Numbered from the stretch's first letter, positions 1 through 12,749 are shown. The stretch: 64,000 bases of DNA from Symbiodinium kawagutii (GCA_009767595.1 VSDK01027962.1:197024-261023); one strand, 5' to 3'. A program made the numbers and translations. Notes: generated from the sequence alone by a model not told the origin.

Positions 1-560
1 AAAAACCCTTGAAATCTCCCACCCGCACGGATCTATATTCATGGAAGAATCACGATGCATGCAATGTTCCATGGGGGTGGCAGTTTTCGACCATGGAAAC
101 ACCAATTTTGCTTCGGAAGAAAGAAGCTTCAAAACCTCCCACCCGGACGGATCTATAGTCGTGGATAAGTCGCGATGCATGCAATGTTCCATGGGGGTGG
201 CAAGTTTTGATCATAGGATAATATAGCATTGCTTTAGAAGGAAAAAGCCGTGAAAAAGCTTTCACCGGAACGGATCTACACTCATGGATAAATGACCATG
301 CGTGCAATGTTCCATGGGGGCGGCAATTTTTGATCAGGGAACATCAAATCTGTTTCCGAGGGAAGAACCTTCAAATTCCCCCATCCCACCCGGACGGATC
401 TATAGTCATGGATAAGACGCGATGCATGCACTGTTCAATGGGGGTGGCAATTTTTGATCAGGGGATCGCATCGCATTTGTTTCAGAAAGAAAAACCCTTG
501 AACTCTCCCACCCGCACGGATCTATATTCATGGAAGAATCACGATGCATGCAGAAATGAT
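1..560. repeat. Tandem array, about 120-bp unit, 4.5 copies
   Basis: The anchor CGGATCTA recurs near 28, 148, 271, 395 and 517, giving spacings of about 120-124 bp. Each unit also carries ACGATGCATGCAATGTTCCATGG or a close variant. The first and last units share the variant CCCGCACGGATCTATATTCATGG. The array runs off the left edge, so its full size is unknown. Short ORFs on both strands are by-products of the period being a multiple of three. Confidence 0.9.
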
Positions 561-599
561 CGTCAGCCGCTGGCGTAAGAAAAGGCGTGCTGCGCAGAA

Positions 600-715
600 G
601 TGCTGGTGTGTTCTAAAATGGCCCTTATCGGGCTTCTGTGTGTTCTAAAATGACCCTTATCGGATGTGTGCCAAAATGACTCTTATCCTGTGTGCCAAAA
701 TGACCCTGCTCCCGT
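600..715. repeat. Short tandem repeat, CAAAATGACCCTTATC unit
   Basis: Four degenerate copies of TGTGTGCCAAAATGACCCTTATC (first two read GTTCTAAAATG) lie head to tail. The array directly follows the 120-bp array and precedes the first family B element. Confidence 0.75.
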
Positions 716-720
716 GCAGA

Positions 721-839
721 TGTGGCTATGGGTCAATATTAACCAACCAATTTCATGGGGGATAACAACCAGTAATAATAGGGAAAACAATGGTTAGTGA
801 TTGGGAACCAGGGGTACAGGGTTTTGACCCACAGCCATG
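721..839. mobile_element. Family B inverted-repeat element
   Basis: Family B has inverted ends: GGCTATGGGTCAATATTAACC on the left and GGTTTTGACCCACAGCC on the right. Its AT-rich core carries ACCAACCAAT, AGGGAAAACAATGGTTA and GGGGAACCAGGGGTACGGGG. It is about 115 bp with no ORF. In this orientation it begins GTCAA and ends CACAG; reversed it begins GTCAAAACC and ends CATAG. Either way it could supply both intron ends. A non-autonomous DNA element is the likely nature (inference). Confidence 0.8.
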
Positions 840-1014
840 TTTTGCTGATGATCTGTGCCAGTCACATTTGGTGGTCAGGATTGGTGCCAGTCGCACATGA
901 GGTCCTACTACAGTGCAACGTCGACCTGTTCTGATGAGGTCGGTCTTGGAATCGGAGTTCAGTCATGGCCCGAAAGTGGTTGGTGAATGCATCTTTCCAG
1001 TTTCGCGAATATCA

Positions 1015-1073
1015 ACCCAGGGTTGGTTGGTTGACTAAGATTTTTCATAGGGGTTGAAGACCACCAGCCAGAC
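1015..1073. mobile_element. Family C fragment
   Basis: Contains GGTTGGTTGACTAAGATTTTTCATAGGGGTTGAAGACCACCAGCC, matching the right two thirds of family C (see 53252-53363). Confidence 0.6.
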
Positions 1074-1119
1074 AACCCGTGGTATAGAGGTTGGTGGTCT
1101 TAGACTTTTCCCCCCTACC

Positions 1120-1222
1120 TGGTGGTTGGGATGGAGCAATTCGGAGCCAGGGTAAGCCTGTTCTGGCCCCGTAGAGGGGGAGCGAGGCCAGGAGCTACTC
1201 GGAGTGGCCTAACCAAATGGCA
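1120..1222. mobile_element. Family E element
   Basis: GGTGGTTGGGATGGAGCAATTCGGAGCCAGGG and GAGGGGGAGCGAGGCCAGGAGC are shared with copies at 15765-15860 and 46362-46451. It carries no ORF. Confidence 0.7.
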
Positions 1223-2251
1223 GACCCTGTGTTAATAATTGGTTGGTTGATTGATTACTGAACATTTACCCCCTTAAGCCCTGTGTATGGATGAGTTAAA
1301 TAATCAACAATGGAGGGTGTTACTTAACAGCAATGGCGAATGGGAGGGTGGTGGTGGTGGTGGTGGTGGGGGTAAGATTCAAAATCAGCTATTACTACCC
1401 TGGAGATGAATATTCCCAATTCAGGATGTAAACCATTTGCCTATTGGGGATGGTAAAATTTGAGATTTTATTTGCTCCAGGATTACTATAAGCAGGGGTT
1501 CACGTGGGCACGGGATCATCGTCAAATAGTGCAAGCAACTTTTCGTGAAACTTCTGGAAACTTTGGAAAGACATAGCTCACTGCACTATAGATCCATCTA
1601 GCTTAGGTGAACTGCTTGAAATGGCGATGGAAAAAAGAACAAGAGGGATATATGAAAAAATGGGACCTATAGATTACCATAGCCATTATTGTAAATCATA
1701 ATGCATCATTAGCAAACAGCTAATTCATCATTATAGTGACCTACAAGTCCATTGATAGTAACCTATAGGTCCATCGATGGTCCATCAATCATCAGCAAAC
1801 TAAGCGTATTTATCTCACTATCAGTGATTATGAACTCATGATTCCTCATTGTACTATAGCTATTTTGTTTTTTTTTCTTTTTTCTTATTATTATTTTTAT
1901 TATTACTATGATCATCATTATTATTGCCAATTGTCAATACATAATTTATAACATCATCATTGCTCTTATTATCTATTTTTACTATAGCTATACTATAGCT
2001 ATATATACTCTTCTTACTGATTTGCAAACAGCTCACTACAAATGGATCTTCATGCCAGGTCCCAGTGGTCATCTAGGCGACCGGCGGGGTCACCGGTGCT
2101 GAGGGCGAACCACATGGGTCATTGGTTTTTCGGTCCAGATCCGCCTCAACGGCCGATACGGCGTGACTGGTTGATAGGGATCTCCCATTGATATGTGGTA
2201 CTGTTGTGGATTATGTGATGATTTTTGTAATCAATCACCGTTGATGAACTA

Positions 2252-2366
2252 TCATCATGATTCGATTGATCATCATGATTCGATTGATCATCATGATTCG
2301 ATTGATCATCATGATTCGATTGATCATCATGATTCGATTGATCATCATGATTCGATTGATCATGAT
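2252..2366. repeat. 18-bp tandem repeat (GATTCGATTGATCATCAT), about 6 copies
   Basis: Nearly perfect copies of an 18-bp unit whose core ATTGATCAT is close to palindromic. Because 18 is divisible by 3, both strands stay open and encode repeats such as HHDSID and NHDDQS. These are not genes. Confidence 0.92.
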
Positions 2367-2420
2367 ACTGAACCATGTTTGGTCAATATATGGACAGTGG
2401 TGACCATGTTTGATGGTTAA

Positions 2421-4722
2421 TGCTGATGGTCAATGATGATCACTTGATAACGATGGTCGATGATGATAGTGATGGTGAACACCGATGACAACCCCAACAA
2501 TCAAGGTCCACAGTGACAGTGATGGCTGAAAAATCTTAGCTTCTCAAAGGAAAACACTGGTATCTCCCATTTGGGCACGGAATCATCACAACAATGAAGC
2601 AACCGATTTCCTTTTTGGTTGTTTGAGATGCTAGGAATAGCAAACGCAATCCCTTGTGTGCAAACAAGGCACCTAGAACATCCTGGAACGTTCTCGATGT
2701 AGATGGCATATTTCGATCTTAGATGCGGACTTTCAACTTCATGACATGATGCGCATTGGCATTGGACTCAAACCGCTGAAACACCTCCCTATTCAGGGGG
2801 TTCAGCCTTTGCTGAAAGAGGCACACACTTCAACTCCGCATGTGTAAAAGGGGCCATGTGGATTCAGAGATCAAGTAGAAAACATAGCTACACTGGACTA
2901 TATAGTTTGGCACAGACGTGTGACATAGATATTCAAAGATAACCTAAAGGTGAACCCCTGGTGATCCGTTTGGTATCTGAACAGTTGAATTAATATGCAT
3001 TACATAATCAAAAAGGACAAGCTACACAATTACAAACAGCAGCTGATCAATTCCAATGCTGATGCTATCGGCAGTGCGAGTTGCCATCGTTGCGGCATGG
3101 ATTGAGCATCTACACCGAACAGCACTGGTAAAGGGAACTCCCCATCGAGTGATAAAACACCTCTGAACTCATGTACTACTACTTCACGTCAACTGCACAT
3201 TGGGATCCTTGTTCATCCATTGACGTTTTTTGCCTCCAAAGAGGTTTGACAGGGCTGCACATGGGGTCTCGATGGTTCTCCCAAGGGGTGTGTGCACCTT
3301 GTCGTTGATACATCAAAGACTTTACTTGACACTGCCAGGCGAAGCGGACTGCACAGTGCTCCAGTGCTGATTCTTACTGTTGTGGGTCGAGATTGTGGGG
3401 GTGGCGCTCAGAATGTGCCAGTTCCACCCCAGTCTCGACGCACGTTTATATCTTCGGTGCATATTTTTAGTGATTTGGCGCCTTGCGTATGCCGGAAGTC
3501 GCATATGCCAGTGCACCATCACCATTCTGCCTGCCACCTGGGTCGGCCGCATCAATATCTGAAGGAGGTGGTTTGGAACTTGCCCTGGGCGGAATAGAAT
3601 TTACTCAAATACCTAATGGTGGCATGTTTGCATGCACACAGATATTGTGATGTTTGCATGCATATATTGGCATATATGTCCAAATTCAGAGAGAGAGAGA
3701 GAGAGCACCTATTTATTCATTGTCAATATTTGGATATTCTGTTTGCATGGTCAAAACTCCGCCATGGGTTGTACCAGCCTTGAAAGGCCCGGTTGTCCTG
3801 GTTCCATCATTTTGATTTCAGCGTCGGAAAGCGTTCACCTTCTGAAATTGGATATCAAGAAGAGTCGAAGAAGCAATGTCATGGAAATGACTGGGCATAC
3901 AAATGAAACATGTTTGTAATTCACATAGTTGCAAATCCCTGAGTGCAAGCATCATTGAAGCACCGGCCACGGTCCCACGTCGTGGGGGCACGACCCTGAA
4001 CTTGCGAAGCGAGTTCTGCGGGTTGCGATGCACATCAGTTTTGTGCCACTGCATGGCTCGAGCACGCAATACCAGCCGCAAAATCCTTGTCGGCAATTTT
4101 TCTGACACATTGCCTGGTAGAGAAAGTTGTGCTTCCCTCAGTTTTGATGAAAAAGCAGGTTTGAATGAACAAACATGGCATCCCCTTCAGTTTTTTTCAA
4201 CTTTGTTCGCATTTTTTGATCCAAGAGACTGCTAGTAGGGAGTGTAAGCATGTGCGGTGACAAGGGTTTTGGGCAGTGCTCCACCGGTTCTTGTACAGCT
4301 AAACACTGGGAGCTTGGAGTTTCACGAAGTTTCAAGGGTCCAAGTTGCAACCAGGAGATCTGTCGATCACGGCCCTTGATCGAACCGATGAACCGCCAGG
4401 TGCCCAGCTAAGGACGGTAGCTTCTGTGCAACAATTGCATGCCCCGTTCAGAACTTACAGCTGTGGATTCTGGCGCAGGGACGACATCATTTGTCTTGGG
4501 GGCCGGGTGAGGGAGGTCATTTGTCAACTTTTGTTCCCCCAGCTTTGTGTGTGCATGCAAGGCTCAACAGACATGATCAGAGATGTTGATTGGTGATTTG
4601 AAAGATTTTTTCCCTTCCATACTTTGGGATGGTTGATTGCCAGCCGATCACTGACACCTAAAGCAAACATGATAAACATGACGGCTTCAGCCACCAGAAC
4701 CCACGCGAAAACATGGCGCAAG
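2421..4722. other. No supported gene; weak ORFs only
   Basis: ORFs of about 100 codons on both strands (for example + 3292-3597 and + 3903-4235) overlap each other and lack a clear third-position bias. A GA run lies at 3690-3705. I cannot support an exon here. Confidence 0.45.
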
Positions 4723-4822
4723 TCGCGCTGCTCTTGCTGGGCTGACGCATGCCGTCAACGCGAAGCGTTTTTATGGACGGCAGCTCAGACACTGCGCAGC
4801 GACGCTAGCGCTACCGGCGTAA
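4723..4822 (+). CDS. Doubtful terminal exon, unknown protein
   Basis: After an acceptor-like GCAAG, an open frame reads about 32 residues including GLTHAVNAKRFYGRQL and stops at TAA 4820-4822. Composition is protein-like, but a second + frame is also open through this island, and no partner exon was found. If real, it would be the 3' end of a gene entering from the left. The family is not recognised. Confidence 0.22.
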
Positions 4823-7800
4823 ATGGACTTGAGCAGTTCGGTGAACCGCAACGGGTTCCGCAGTCAGTGACTTTCAATGATGTTCAGGCGTCCGACAACC
4901 AACATGGAAGTTGACGGGAGGCGTGCATTGATTTTGCATGATCTTGCATGGTGTGCACAGATGACGCGCAGTTCTCTTCAATTCTGAGGCGCAGGTTGCC
5001 TATGGTTGCCGGGTATTTGCATGAATCACCCGTAATGCCCCGACAAAGGCGGCCACAAGAAACAGGTCGCCACAGTTTCTGTTTGAAACCATGACTTTCA
5101 GGATTTTCAGGAATCTTGGTGTGGGTGACAATTTTTTATTATGGATTTGTTTCATGAGCAAAGGCTGGAGCAGCTTGCAGACTTGTTTGAGAGTCGTTGA
5201 TTATTCTTGAGTAAAGCGCCCCTAAGCTACCGCAGATCAGACGCCAACAGCATGCCATCTATCGCTTTGCAATCATTTGCATGACAATTGAGGGCCACCT
5301 GAGCTCTGCGGGAGTCACGGAGCTGTTCAAATCTTGCATGTACAGAACTCGTGTAGAGGAATCGCACTGGCCGTTTATATGGCTGGTCTCACAACAACTG
5401 TCTGAGACCGACATGGCCAACTGATTATGTTATGTTCCTTGGATGGATTGAGCTCTGACACACTTCCCAATCTGTGAACGAAGTTGGTTGCAACGGGTCA
5501 ATCCGTCGCTGGACCTTTTGATGGCTGCAAGTCGCCATGACTTTAGCCACTTTCCGGGTAGATCAAACTTTAATTATGGGCGGCGCTGCTGCCTTCGTTC
5601 TCAACAACGAAGCCTGCGGGTAGTCCAGATGGGTACAGTAAATGTGCAGGAGGGGGGGGGGGCAGGGCGGGACCAAAAATCGGCAAAGCCCAAGGGCTGT
5701 ATTTTGTTGAGGACACGAGGCTACCAGATTGGATAACCACACTCCAAGTGAACCACAATGGGACCCCCAAAACAATTTCGAACTAGTGCCTTTGAGAGCG
5801 GCTTCAACAAGTCTATGTTGATTGGCTGTGAAAGGGTTTTTAGAAAACATTTTCATTCGTGATTTTCGTACATTTTTGTCAAAGGTATCAAGTGGTATTT
5901 CTAGTGATCCATGACATGGGAATCCCAACCTGAATCAAACAGTCTAGTTGGGACTATCCTCATGCTGTACTTCTTGGTGGTGTACGCGTCCATGATATTA
6001 TGGAAGCGCCAACTTCGCCAAACAATTTAGTTGGGTTCTACTCCTATTATGAACTCGCCCTTACTTTGTAACTGTTTTCCCACTTATACTTTTTTTAAAA
6101 AATGCATACGTGCGCGTCCATTTTTTCGCGTTGAAATGCGAAATCCAATCCGTCTGAATGATATGGGACTGCCTATAATGGTGACACCAGGTATGTCGCA
6201 TGTCGTTATTGTCAAATTTTGTGGCAGGCACAGCGTTTGGAGCACGTTATGGTCAAATTTCTTGGCAGAAGGAAGAAAAACTAGCAACCATGACGTGGTA
6301 CTCGTGGAACAAATATATAACCTATTTTAAAAAATGCTCACGGGACGTCATGATCCAGCGTTTCCCCTGTGGCGCGGCTAGTCCAATCATCAACCAATGA
6401 AGGTATATATCCAGTTGTCACAGTATGGTTGATTAAGCTTTCAAGCGGATGGCCTTGGATCAAGGGTCTCTGTACTAGGTAACGCTATAGCCCCGAAACC
6501 AGGCAACCAATAACCAGGATAAGTTCAGCATGACCTCCTGAACAAACACATGTGGGCATCCTTCTTTCCATGGAGTAATTTGCAGGTTCGGGAGATGAAA
6601 GTTGTGCAGGTGCTTCTGCGGACCGTTCGCCCTTGCTTGGCTCAGGCTGTTGATCAAGTCAAGCGCCATTGGCATGATTTTCCAGGCAGTAGCAAGATTG
6701 CTCTACACATTTTTTTGGGTAACAAACTCTTCACTGCAATTTGCCAAAGTGCACGGGCGAGCACCTGAATCCAGCTGCCCGGAGACTCTCAAACACTTCA
6801 CCGATTTTTTTGCTACAACTCCAAATGAGACTGTTTGTGTTCAGGAGATCCTCTGAAGACACCTCAAGACCATACGTTTGAAAATCGTTTCACATGATTT
6901 TGGAAAACAATTTGAAATGTGCAAGCAGAACAGACTTCCTACAACGTGGTGCAAGTAACAGAAAAACAGCGCTGCAGAGGCAGCGCTCGCAATGCCGTCA
7001 CCGTTGATTCCTGGCAACGGTCAAGGCGAAGTCCCAACCGCATTTTTTGCAGAACCTGATTAGTTGGTTGGTTGGTTGGTTGGTTGATTGATTGATTGAT
7101 CGGTTGGTTAGTGGTTACAGCAAGTTTGTATATGAACATATGGTACTACACTGATAACTTGCTTAAGAACCTGATTGGCTGATTGGCTGGTTGGCGGTTA
7201 AGAAGCAAGAACGCTATGGATCCACTCTACCAATCGGCTTGTCGGGGTTGGTTTCTGTGGGTCTAAATTCTGAGGCCTGTTGCGGATGCAAAGAATGCCA
7301 TTGGATCTTATAAGCAACAGGAGATGGTCAGTCAATGGGACGATTGACATGATAAGTCAATAAGCAGTTGTTTGTGGTTCGGATTTCGATGTCTTCCATG
7401 ATTTCTCTCTGGTGGGAGTGTAGCCAAAAACATTGTAGATCCACAATGATGAACAACCTCCACTTTTGTAATGAATAGCTTTTGATTCAACTTGGAAATG
7501 TCCCCCTCAAATCCGGGTAAATGAAACAAACTACCAGTACAAAGGATAATCTTCCTCTCCGGGACGAGAAGAGTACCAGGAACCCTAACTTGGTTAGATT
7601 ACAGGTCTATGGGTTTCCGAGAAGCGGATGAGTCCCTTCAAAGAAGTGTAACATGCGCGTACATTTGGTTGTTGCTCAAAATATGGACCCCAACAATCAC
7701 ATAGTAGTAAACCATCCATTTTTGGGGTTCCCTCTTTTGAGAAACAACTATTTGCGACGCATGTTCTATTGCGACCCCAGGTCTTTTGACAATCTGAAGT

Positions 7801-9460
7801 GTTCGACGAGGCTCCACTTTCATTGTGAAGTTTTGAGGCTCTATTTTGGGCACACGAAACAGATGAAACAGAGATTTTCTCGAAGGTGCGAGCCAAGCCA
7901 GCCACCAAACAAGGGGCCTGTGAACCTATGGGATTTCGATGGGTCAAAATGTCGGACCTCCCATGGGTTTGAACTTTGGTATCTCGGTGACCCAACACTC
8001 CACGTCATCTTGCAGCACAGCCTATGGAACTCCACCACAGACCTCCGATAGTAGGGGGTTTTGCCCTGACACCACTGCTGCCCTGCAGACCGAACCGATT
8101 TATTGCGACAAAATCCTATGGCGCACAAGCAGCAAGGGTGGATGCCTCAGATTGCAGCCGCTGTTGGTTCGCCCGCCTATTGGTAGCGAGTATATTAGCC
8201 GAATTTGGAGGGTTGGACATGGATCAGGTATGATCAGGTGCAATGTGCAACCATACAAACACACATTTCTTGGGACACTGTGAAATGGCACGAAATGGCT
8301 ATGTATACATTTTTGGGCCCAGGCCCGTGCCTTATGGTCGTCTCAACCAGATCCTGGGAATACATGTTGGAAGCACCGCATGATATATGTACTATTGCGT
8401 ATGCCACTAGATATGCAAGGGATTATCATGATAGTCATCTATGCTTTGAGAAATGACCCATCATATGTTGGCAATACGGGGGCAGAAGGGCTGGGCAGAT
8501 CCAAACGACCAGGTTCATAAGAGCTGCCCAGGGTGATGGCCTACCCCTGCATGCCCAAAAACTCCCTCAGTAGTTTGGGTTACCAGCGTGGTACTTGCAG
8601 ACCCTGATGGTGCCCAGTTCGAAAGCCAAGGCCTGGTGTGGCTACTGTATGGATGGTCGAAACCATGCGATTGTTGAAGCCTGGGTGGTTATCTATGGTC
8701 AAAAACAGCACCCTAGTGTAGGTTGAGCCGCAAAAAGGTGGCTCACTGAGTGGTTCGAATGAGGGAACCTGCAGGGTACCATCATGACAATTCCGAGTCT
8801 TCTTGACGGAATTCTCACCTCCTAAGGCTCTTTGGTCCTCCGCCGGTGGGGAAACCTGGGTGTTTGCAGTGGGGATCAGCATATCTACCAACCGAACTAT
8901 ATTAGCATACCGCATACATACTGCGAGGATCGTATGGACAAAAATAAGTGTAAATATATCAAATGATATGACTCCAATACGCATGACTATTAATGCTATT
9001 GCTAGTGCATATCAATCTAAATCCAAAATCCATCAGGCTTCCTGTGGGCATATGAGTAGATCCACCACCATTGAAAGGTACGATCTGGTGAGCAAGTAAA
9101 AGAATCTCATATTCTTCTTCCTAATCAGTCTTCAACACCTACAACCATTTTGAAGCGTGATCAAACACAGCTATTGGAATAGCCATTGGTAGCCATCAAA
9201 CCTATCAACCAGCTGCTGGCCGTCTCTTTGCAGGTCCTGCGGTCGCCGTAGGCATCACGGTGGCGAGATTGCTTTGGTTCAAACAATTTATTGGATGATT
9301 TTGACATATTTTTTGACCAATTTCATGAACAGATTTTGGGATATTTTGGGATTATTTGGGATGGACGAATTTTAGCCTACTGGTTGACCAACGACTGGTT
9401 TGGATATTTTGTGATGGTACAAATCTCGTTGAAGCTACCCCAGCATCGCTATTTTTGCAG
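4823..9460. other. Repeat-poor non-coding stretch
   Basis: This stretch holds scattered unsupported ORFs on both strands, a G run near 5651, a GGTT simple repeat (7060-7105) and a short hairpin around TGGTCTCACAACAACTGTCTGAGACC (about 5382-5408). An island near 8080-8180 is open in all three + frames and cannot be assigned. Confidence 0.4.
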
Positions 9461-9533
9461 TCCGAGCCGCTGAGGTTTACACCCAAGGGTATTCTCAGCA
9501 GTTGGGGCGACCAAATGCGACGCGCAGCTTCCG
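9461..9533 (+). CDS. Candidate internal exon, frame ambiguous
   Basis: This follows a good acceptor (pyrimidine-rich CTATTTTTGCAG) and ends before GTGGTG. Two frames read through. One gives SEPLRFTPKGILSSWGDQM, the other RAAEVYTQGYSQQLGRPNA. Neither is recognised. The splice-like edges are the main support. Confidence 0.25.
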
Positions 9534-10289
9534 GTGGTGCCGAAATAACGCATTGGTCGGTTGTTCCTTTCATGGTTTTGATGTGGGCAAAGTGAGGACC
9601 GTACATTCAATGATTCAATGTACAGTACACACAGTAGCAATGATCAAGATCAAGCAACTGAGACTCATTCAGGGACTGTGTTCCTTGGCCCCACACATCA
9701 GCACCCTTTGCATTGGACGATCCCGGTACTACCATTCGGATGGTTGCTGAAGTCCAAGGCAAAGATGGCTCGCCACCCAAGGCTTTGATCGTTAGGGGTC
9801 AAGTCCTTGGTGTGGTGGGGATTTCCAATCAATTAGTAATCCATAGATGTAACTATAATCCAATCAATTGATTGGGAATCCCCATTGATAGTACACTATC
9901 ATAATCTATTAGTTATATTACTATGATCATCCATCAGTTCTTAGTCCACTATCATAGAGATAGCTGATGTAAGCTCAGGCTATGAAATCCGTCAGTTTTG
10001 GGAGGCACAGGTAGTGAACCAGAAGTGATGCTACTGCGACAGTACTCTTGGGTTCCTTGATGTTGACAGTACTTGGGTGGAAGTTCTTGCCTATCATTCC
10101 CCATTGACCAGCAAGTATAATGTTTGATACATGAGACCATTATTATTCATTGGTATAACAAGTCCAATCATTGGCCATTGATGATTGTGAATTAATCGTG
10201 TATGACAATTCTGAACTTACGAACCAATATCGCATAGCTGTTTGTATGACAAAAATGACATGATCTAAGTATTACTTATGGACCATATG

Positions 10290-10390
10290 GGGGTTTCTTA
10301 AAATAGGGAACCCCAAAAAATGGTTGGTTGATTACTATAAATGAATAATATTGGATGATAACTGGGGGGTCCCCCAAGACTTGAGAAACA
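10290..10390. mobile_element. Family A inverted-repeat element
   Basis: Family A is defined by inverted ends: GGTTTCTCAAAATAGGGGTACCCC on one side and GGGGTACCCCTATGGCTTGAGAAACC on the other. The core reads AAATCATCCAATATTAACCATTTACAGTAATAAACCAACC. Copies are about 100 bp with no coding capacity, consistent with MITE-like elements. The left end here is diverged (GGTTTCTTAAAATAGGGAACCCC). Confidence 0.8.
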
Positions 10391-10940
10391 CTTATATGTC
10401 AGAGTCATAGATATCTAATTTGCAGTACAATGAGTTGTACAATTCAAACAACCTATCAACCATTGAGCACTGCTGAATGATTTCTTTGAGTTCTCCTGTT
10501 TCGCCACGGCAGGCGAGTCCCCGATGTATCACCATCAACCATTATGATATAACAAATCCTGAACAATGTCAACCGTTGTCACCATTGTCAACGATGATCA
10601 GCCATTTTCAAGCTTCATCACTATTGAACCACTATTCAACCTCCTGGTTGGACATATCTAACCATAGGTTTCAATCGCTATTTAAATGGACAACTGTTCA
10701 TCAAGTTTTCAACCTTAAACCAATGTTGAACATACTGTCCACTGCTGTGCCGGAGGTGGCCGACCGCAACTGGCGATCATTATTAGGCATGGTTATTCTT
10801 GACCACAAGCAACCAATATGATATGAGCCAAACAGAAATTTTCATGAAGAACCAGGGATTGAGAGGGTGAGATGGCTGGGAGCTACATCTACTGATGAAG
10901 GGGCCAACCTCGAAGTAGGTGAAATAGAACTCGTCAAATG

Positions 10941-11040
10941 GTGGTTTAGTAAAATGGGGAGCCGCAAAAATGGTTGGTTTAGTACTACAACTGGTTGATA
11001 TTGGATCATTTGGGGGGTCTCCTATTTTGAGGAACCACCA
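10941..11040. mobile_element. Family A element
   Basis: GTGGTTTAGTAAAATGGGGAGCC pairs with GGTCTCCTATTTTGAGGAACCACC. Confidence 0.75.
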
Positions 11041-11294
11041 GATATTACAAGTCAGCCAGATATAGAAAAACCTTCATGCACGGTGCATCAACACGAGCAA
11101 AATACCCTGATCAACCAACGCAACAAAGACATTTGCTTGAACATGTTTGAACGTCTCAATGGTATTTGTCAACCTTCCGATCCTTTCGGCGGAGTGGTCA
11201 TTGCCTAATGTGACCGGTCGCCCTCAAGAAATGGCATCCCTATTGAGAACAGTCATCAACATTATCAACTGCTTTTTTTTACCTATCCAAAAAG

Positions 11295-11390
11295 GTCACT
11301 GCTCCCGGTTGTGGCCAAGCAGCCCTGAACCGCGGCTGTCCTGGTGAGGTATGCTCCGGGTATGCAGGCGAAGGGAGCGGTGGGCTGCTG
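11295..11390 (+). CDS. Candidate internal exon, Cys/Gly-rich
   Basis: From the acceptor CAAAAAG an open frame reads 32 codons containing APGCGQAALNRGCPGEVC and GEGSGG, with a possible donor GTAGGG after GGGCTGCTG (phase 0). Three cysteines and many glycines suggest a small extracellular-type segment, but no family is recognised. The next candidate (11856) also starts in phase 0. Confidence 0.32.
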
Positions 11391-11460
11391 GTAGGGTTTT
11401 TTCAGTGGTTGGTTGGTTGGTCGGTTAGTTGGTTGGTTGGTCACTGGTTCACAGCCATCA
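11391..11460. repeat. GGTT simple repeat
   Basis: GGTTGGTTGGTCGGTTAGTTGGTTGGTTGG at about 11407-11438. Confidence 0.7.
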
Positions 11461-11855
11461 ATACTGTAGGCAACAACAATAAGGAACCAACTTCAAGAAT
11501 TGAATCTGTTGCCCAGCATCCATATCCTTCATTCGGCTTTTTCCGAGTGTTTCATTGCGCTTTTCTTGGTTTCTGAAAAACATTTCTTAAATAGCACGGC
11601 TTTTCTCTGCGACTTGGGAGCAGCACCTCACCCAAGGCCATGGGCATTTTGATGGCGACCGACTTGGGTTACCGTTCATGGAGAAACCCATCGAAGGAAA
11701 TCGTTTGTTTTCTCTTGAGTTCTAGTTGCACTCAATTTCTACATGGTTGCAGATCAAGACCAAATCTCTCCAAAATGGGAAGATGGTTGTGAATGCACAT
11801 CACAACAAAGACCATGAAGCTTGTTCATTTTTGCGACATTTTGCTGGGGTGCAAG

Positions 11856-11972
11856 GCATTGAGGAATGCACCTGTATGCAGTTGGCTTGCATCAATTGCT
11901 GCTGTTGCGAGATCCGGTCATATCACGGATGGTGCTTCGGCTCCGTGGTACCGCATTCTTGCGCTGTACAAA
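11856..11972 (+). CDS. Candidate internal exon, unknown protein
   Basis: This lies between GTGCAAG and GTCACA and has 39 codons in phase 0. It includes PVCSWLASIAAVARSGHITDG followed within a few residues by APWYRILALYK. The pattern of a cysteine, a helix and a 'GHITDG' turn is faintly like an LCCL-type module, but that is speculation. A second + frame is also open here. Confidence 0.32.
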
Positions 11973-12640
11973 GTCACACAAACATGCTGCAGAAGGAACG
12001 GTAGCCACCATTATTCAGAAGGTGCCCTTCTCAATCAATGATAGGACAACATGCTACTCGTAGCAGATTGAATAGTCCAACATAGGTTTGTTTCTTTCGC
12101 AGTCAACTTTGATCCCAGTGGTTGCCATGTACACGTCTGATTCTGCAGATTGATTATATAATATTTCTAAAGCAGTTGCTTTGTTTCCAAGGCATCGCCG
12201 TGTCATGGACAACCACCACATCTTGTACAATGAGGCTCAAGTAATTATACAAGCAGTACTGACTGGTTGCGAATTGTCAAGAACATTCAATATTGGTCAT
12301 TTGCATCATTTGCTGGCGAAGAATTACCACCAAACAGAAACCCTAATAGTGGAGAATCATCAAGAACAATAACAAATCCAAAGATTCTCCAATCGTAACA
12401 ATACAACTCCCTATCAACCCATTGGATACCAATATTGATATACCAATTCTACCAATCCAAATATTGTATTGTCAATACTACCCTTGGTATATCCAACACA
12501 CTTGATGCAACCAAATATGATCCAAATACAGGCATCTCCAATATTCTCCAGTTCTCAATCCATTGGATATGGCAGTGGGTCAGTTCACCCCGTACTGCTG
12601 GTTCCCATAAAACATCACCCATTGTTTTCCCACCAATATG

Positions 12641-12749
12641 GGTGTTTCTCAAGCCATAGGGGTACCACCAAATCATCCAGTTTATTAACCATTTACAATT
12701 GTAAACCAACCATAGCTTTGGGGTACCCCTATGGCTTGAGAAACCACCA
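12641..12749. mobile_element. Family A element
   Basis: Both ends are intact: GGTGTTTCTCAAGCCATAGGGGTACC and GGGGTACCCCTATGGCTTGAGAAACCACC. Confidence 0.85.

Larger units (their letters stand above)
840..2140. other. Non-coding stretch with repeat fragments
   Basis: Apart from a family C fragment near 1015-1073 and a family E copy at 1120-1222, I see GGT-rich and AT-rich simple sequence (GGT run near 1348-1366; TTATTATT near 1860-1990) and no credible exon. Confidence 0.5.
9534..11294. other. Repeat-rich non-coding stretch
   Basis: Two family A elements (10290-10390, 10941-11040) lie in AT-rich DNA with many ATCAACCAT-type words. No exon is supported. Confidence 0.5.

Noticed and set aside
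2252-2366. CRISPR-like array
   Set aside because: The 18-bp units are contiguous with no spacers.
5640-5790. Reverse-strand Pro-rich ORFs near a G run
   Set aside because: They arise from the G11 run, with no splice edges or consistent bias.
7594-8128. Overlapping ORFs of 95-134 codons on both strands
   Set aside because: No frame stands out in codon bias, and the lengths are expected by chance.
8740-8775. B-box-like GGTTCGAAT, possible tRNA
   Set aside because: No A box or foldable acceptor and anticodon arms lie around it.
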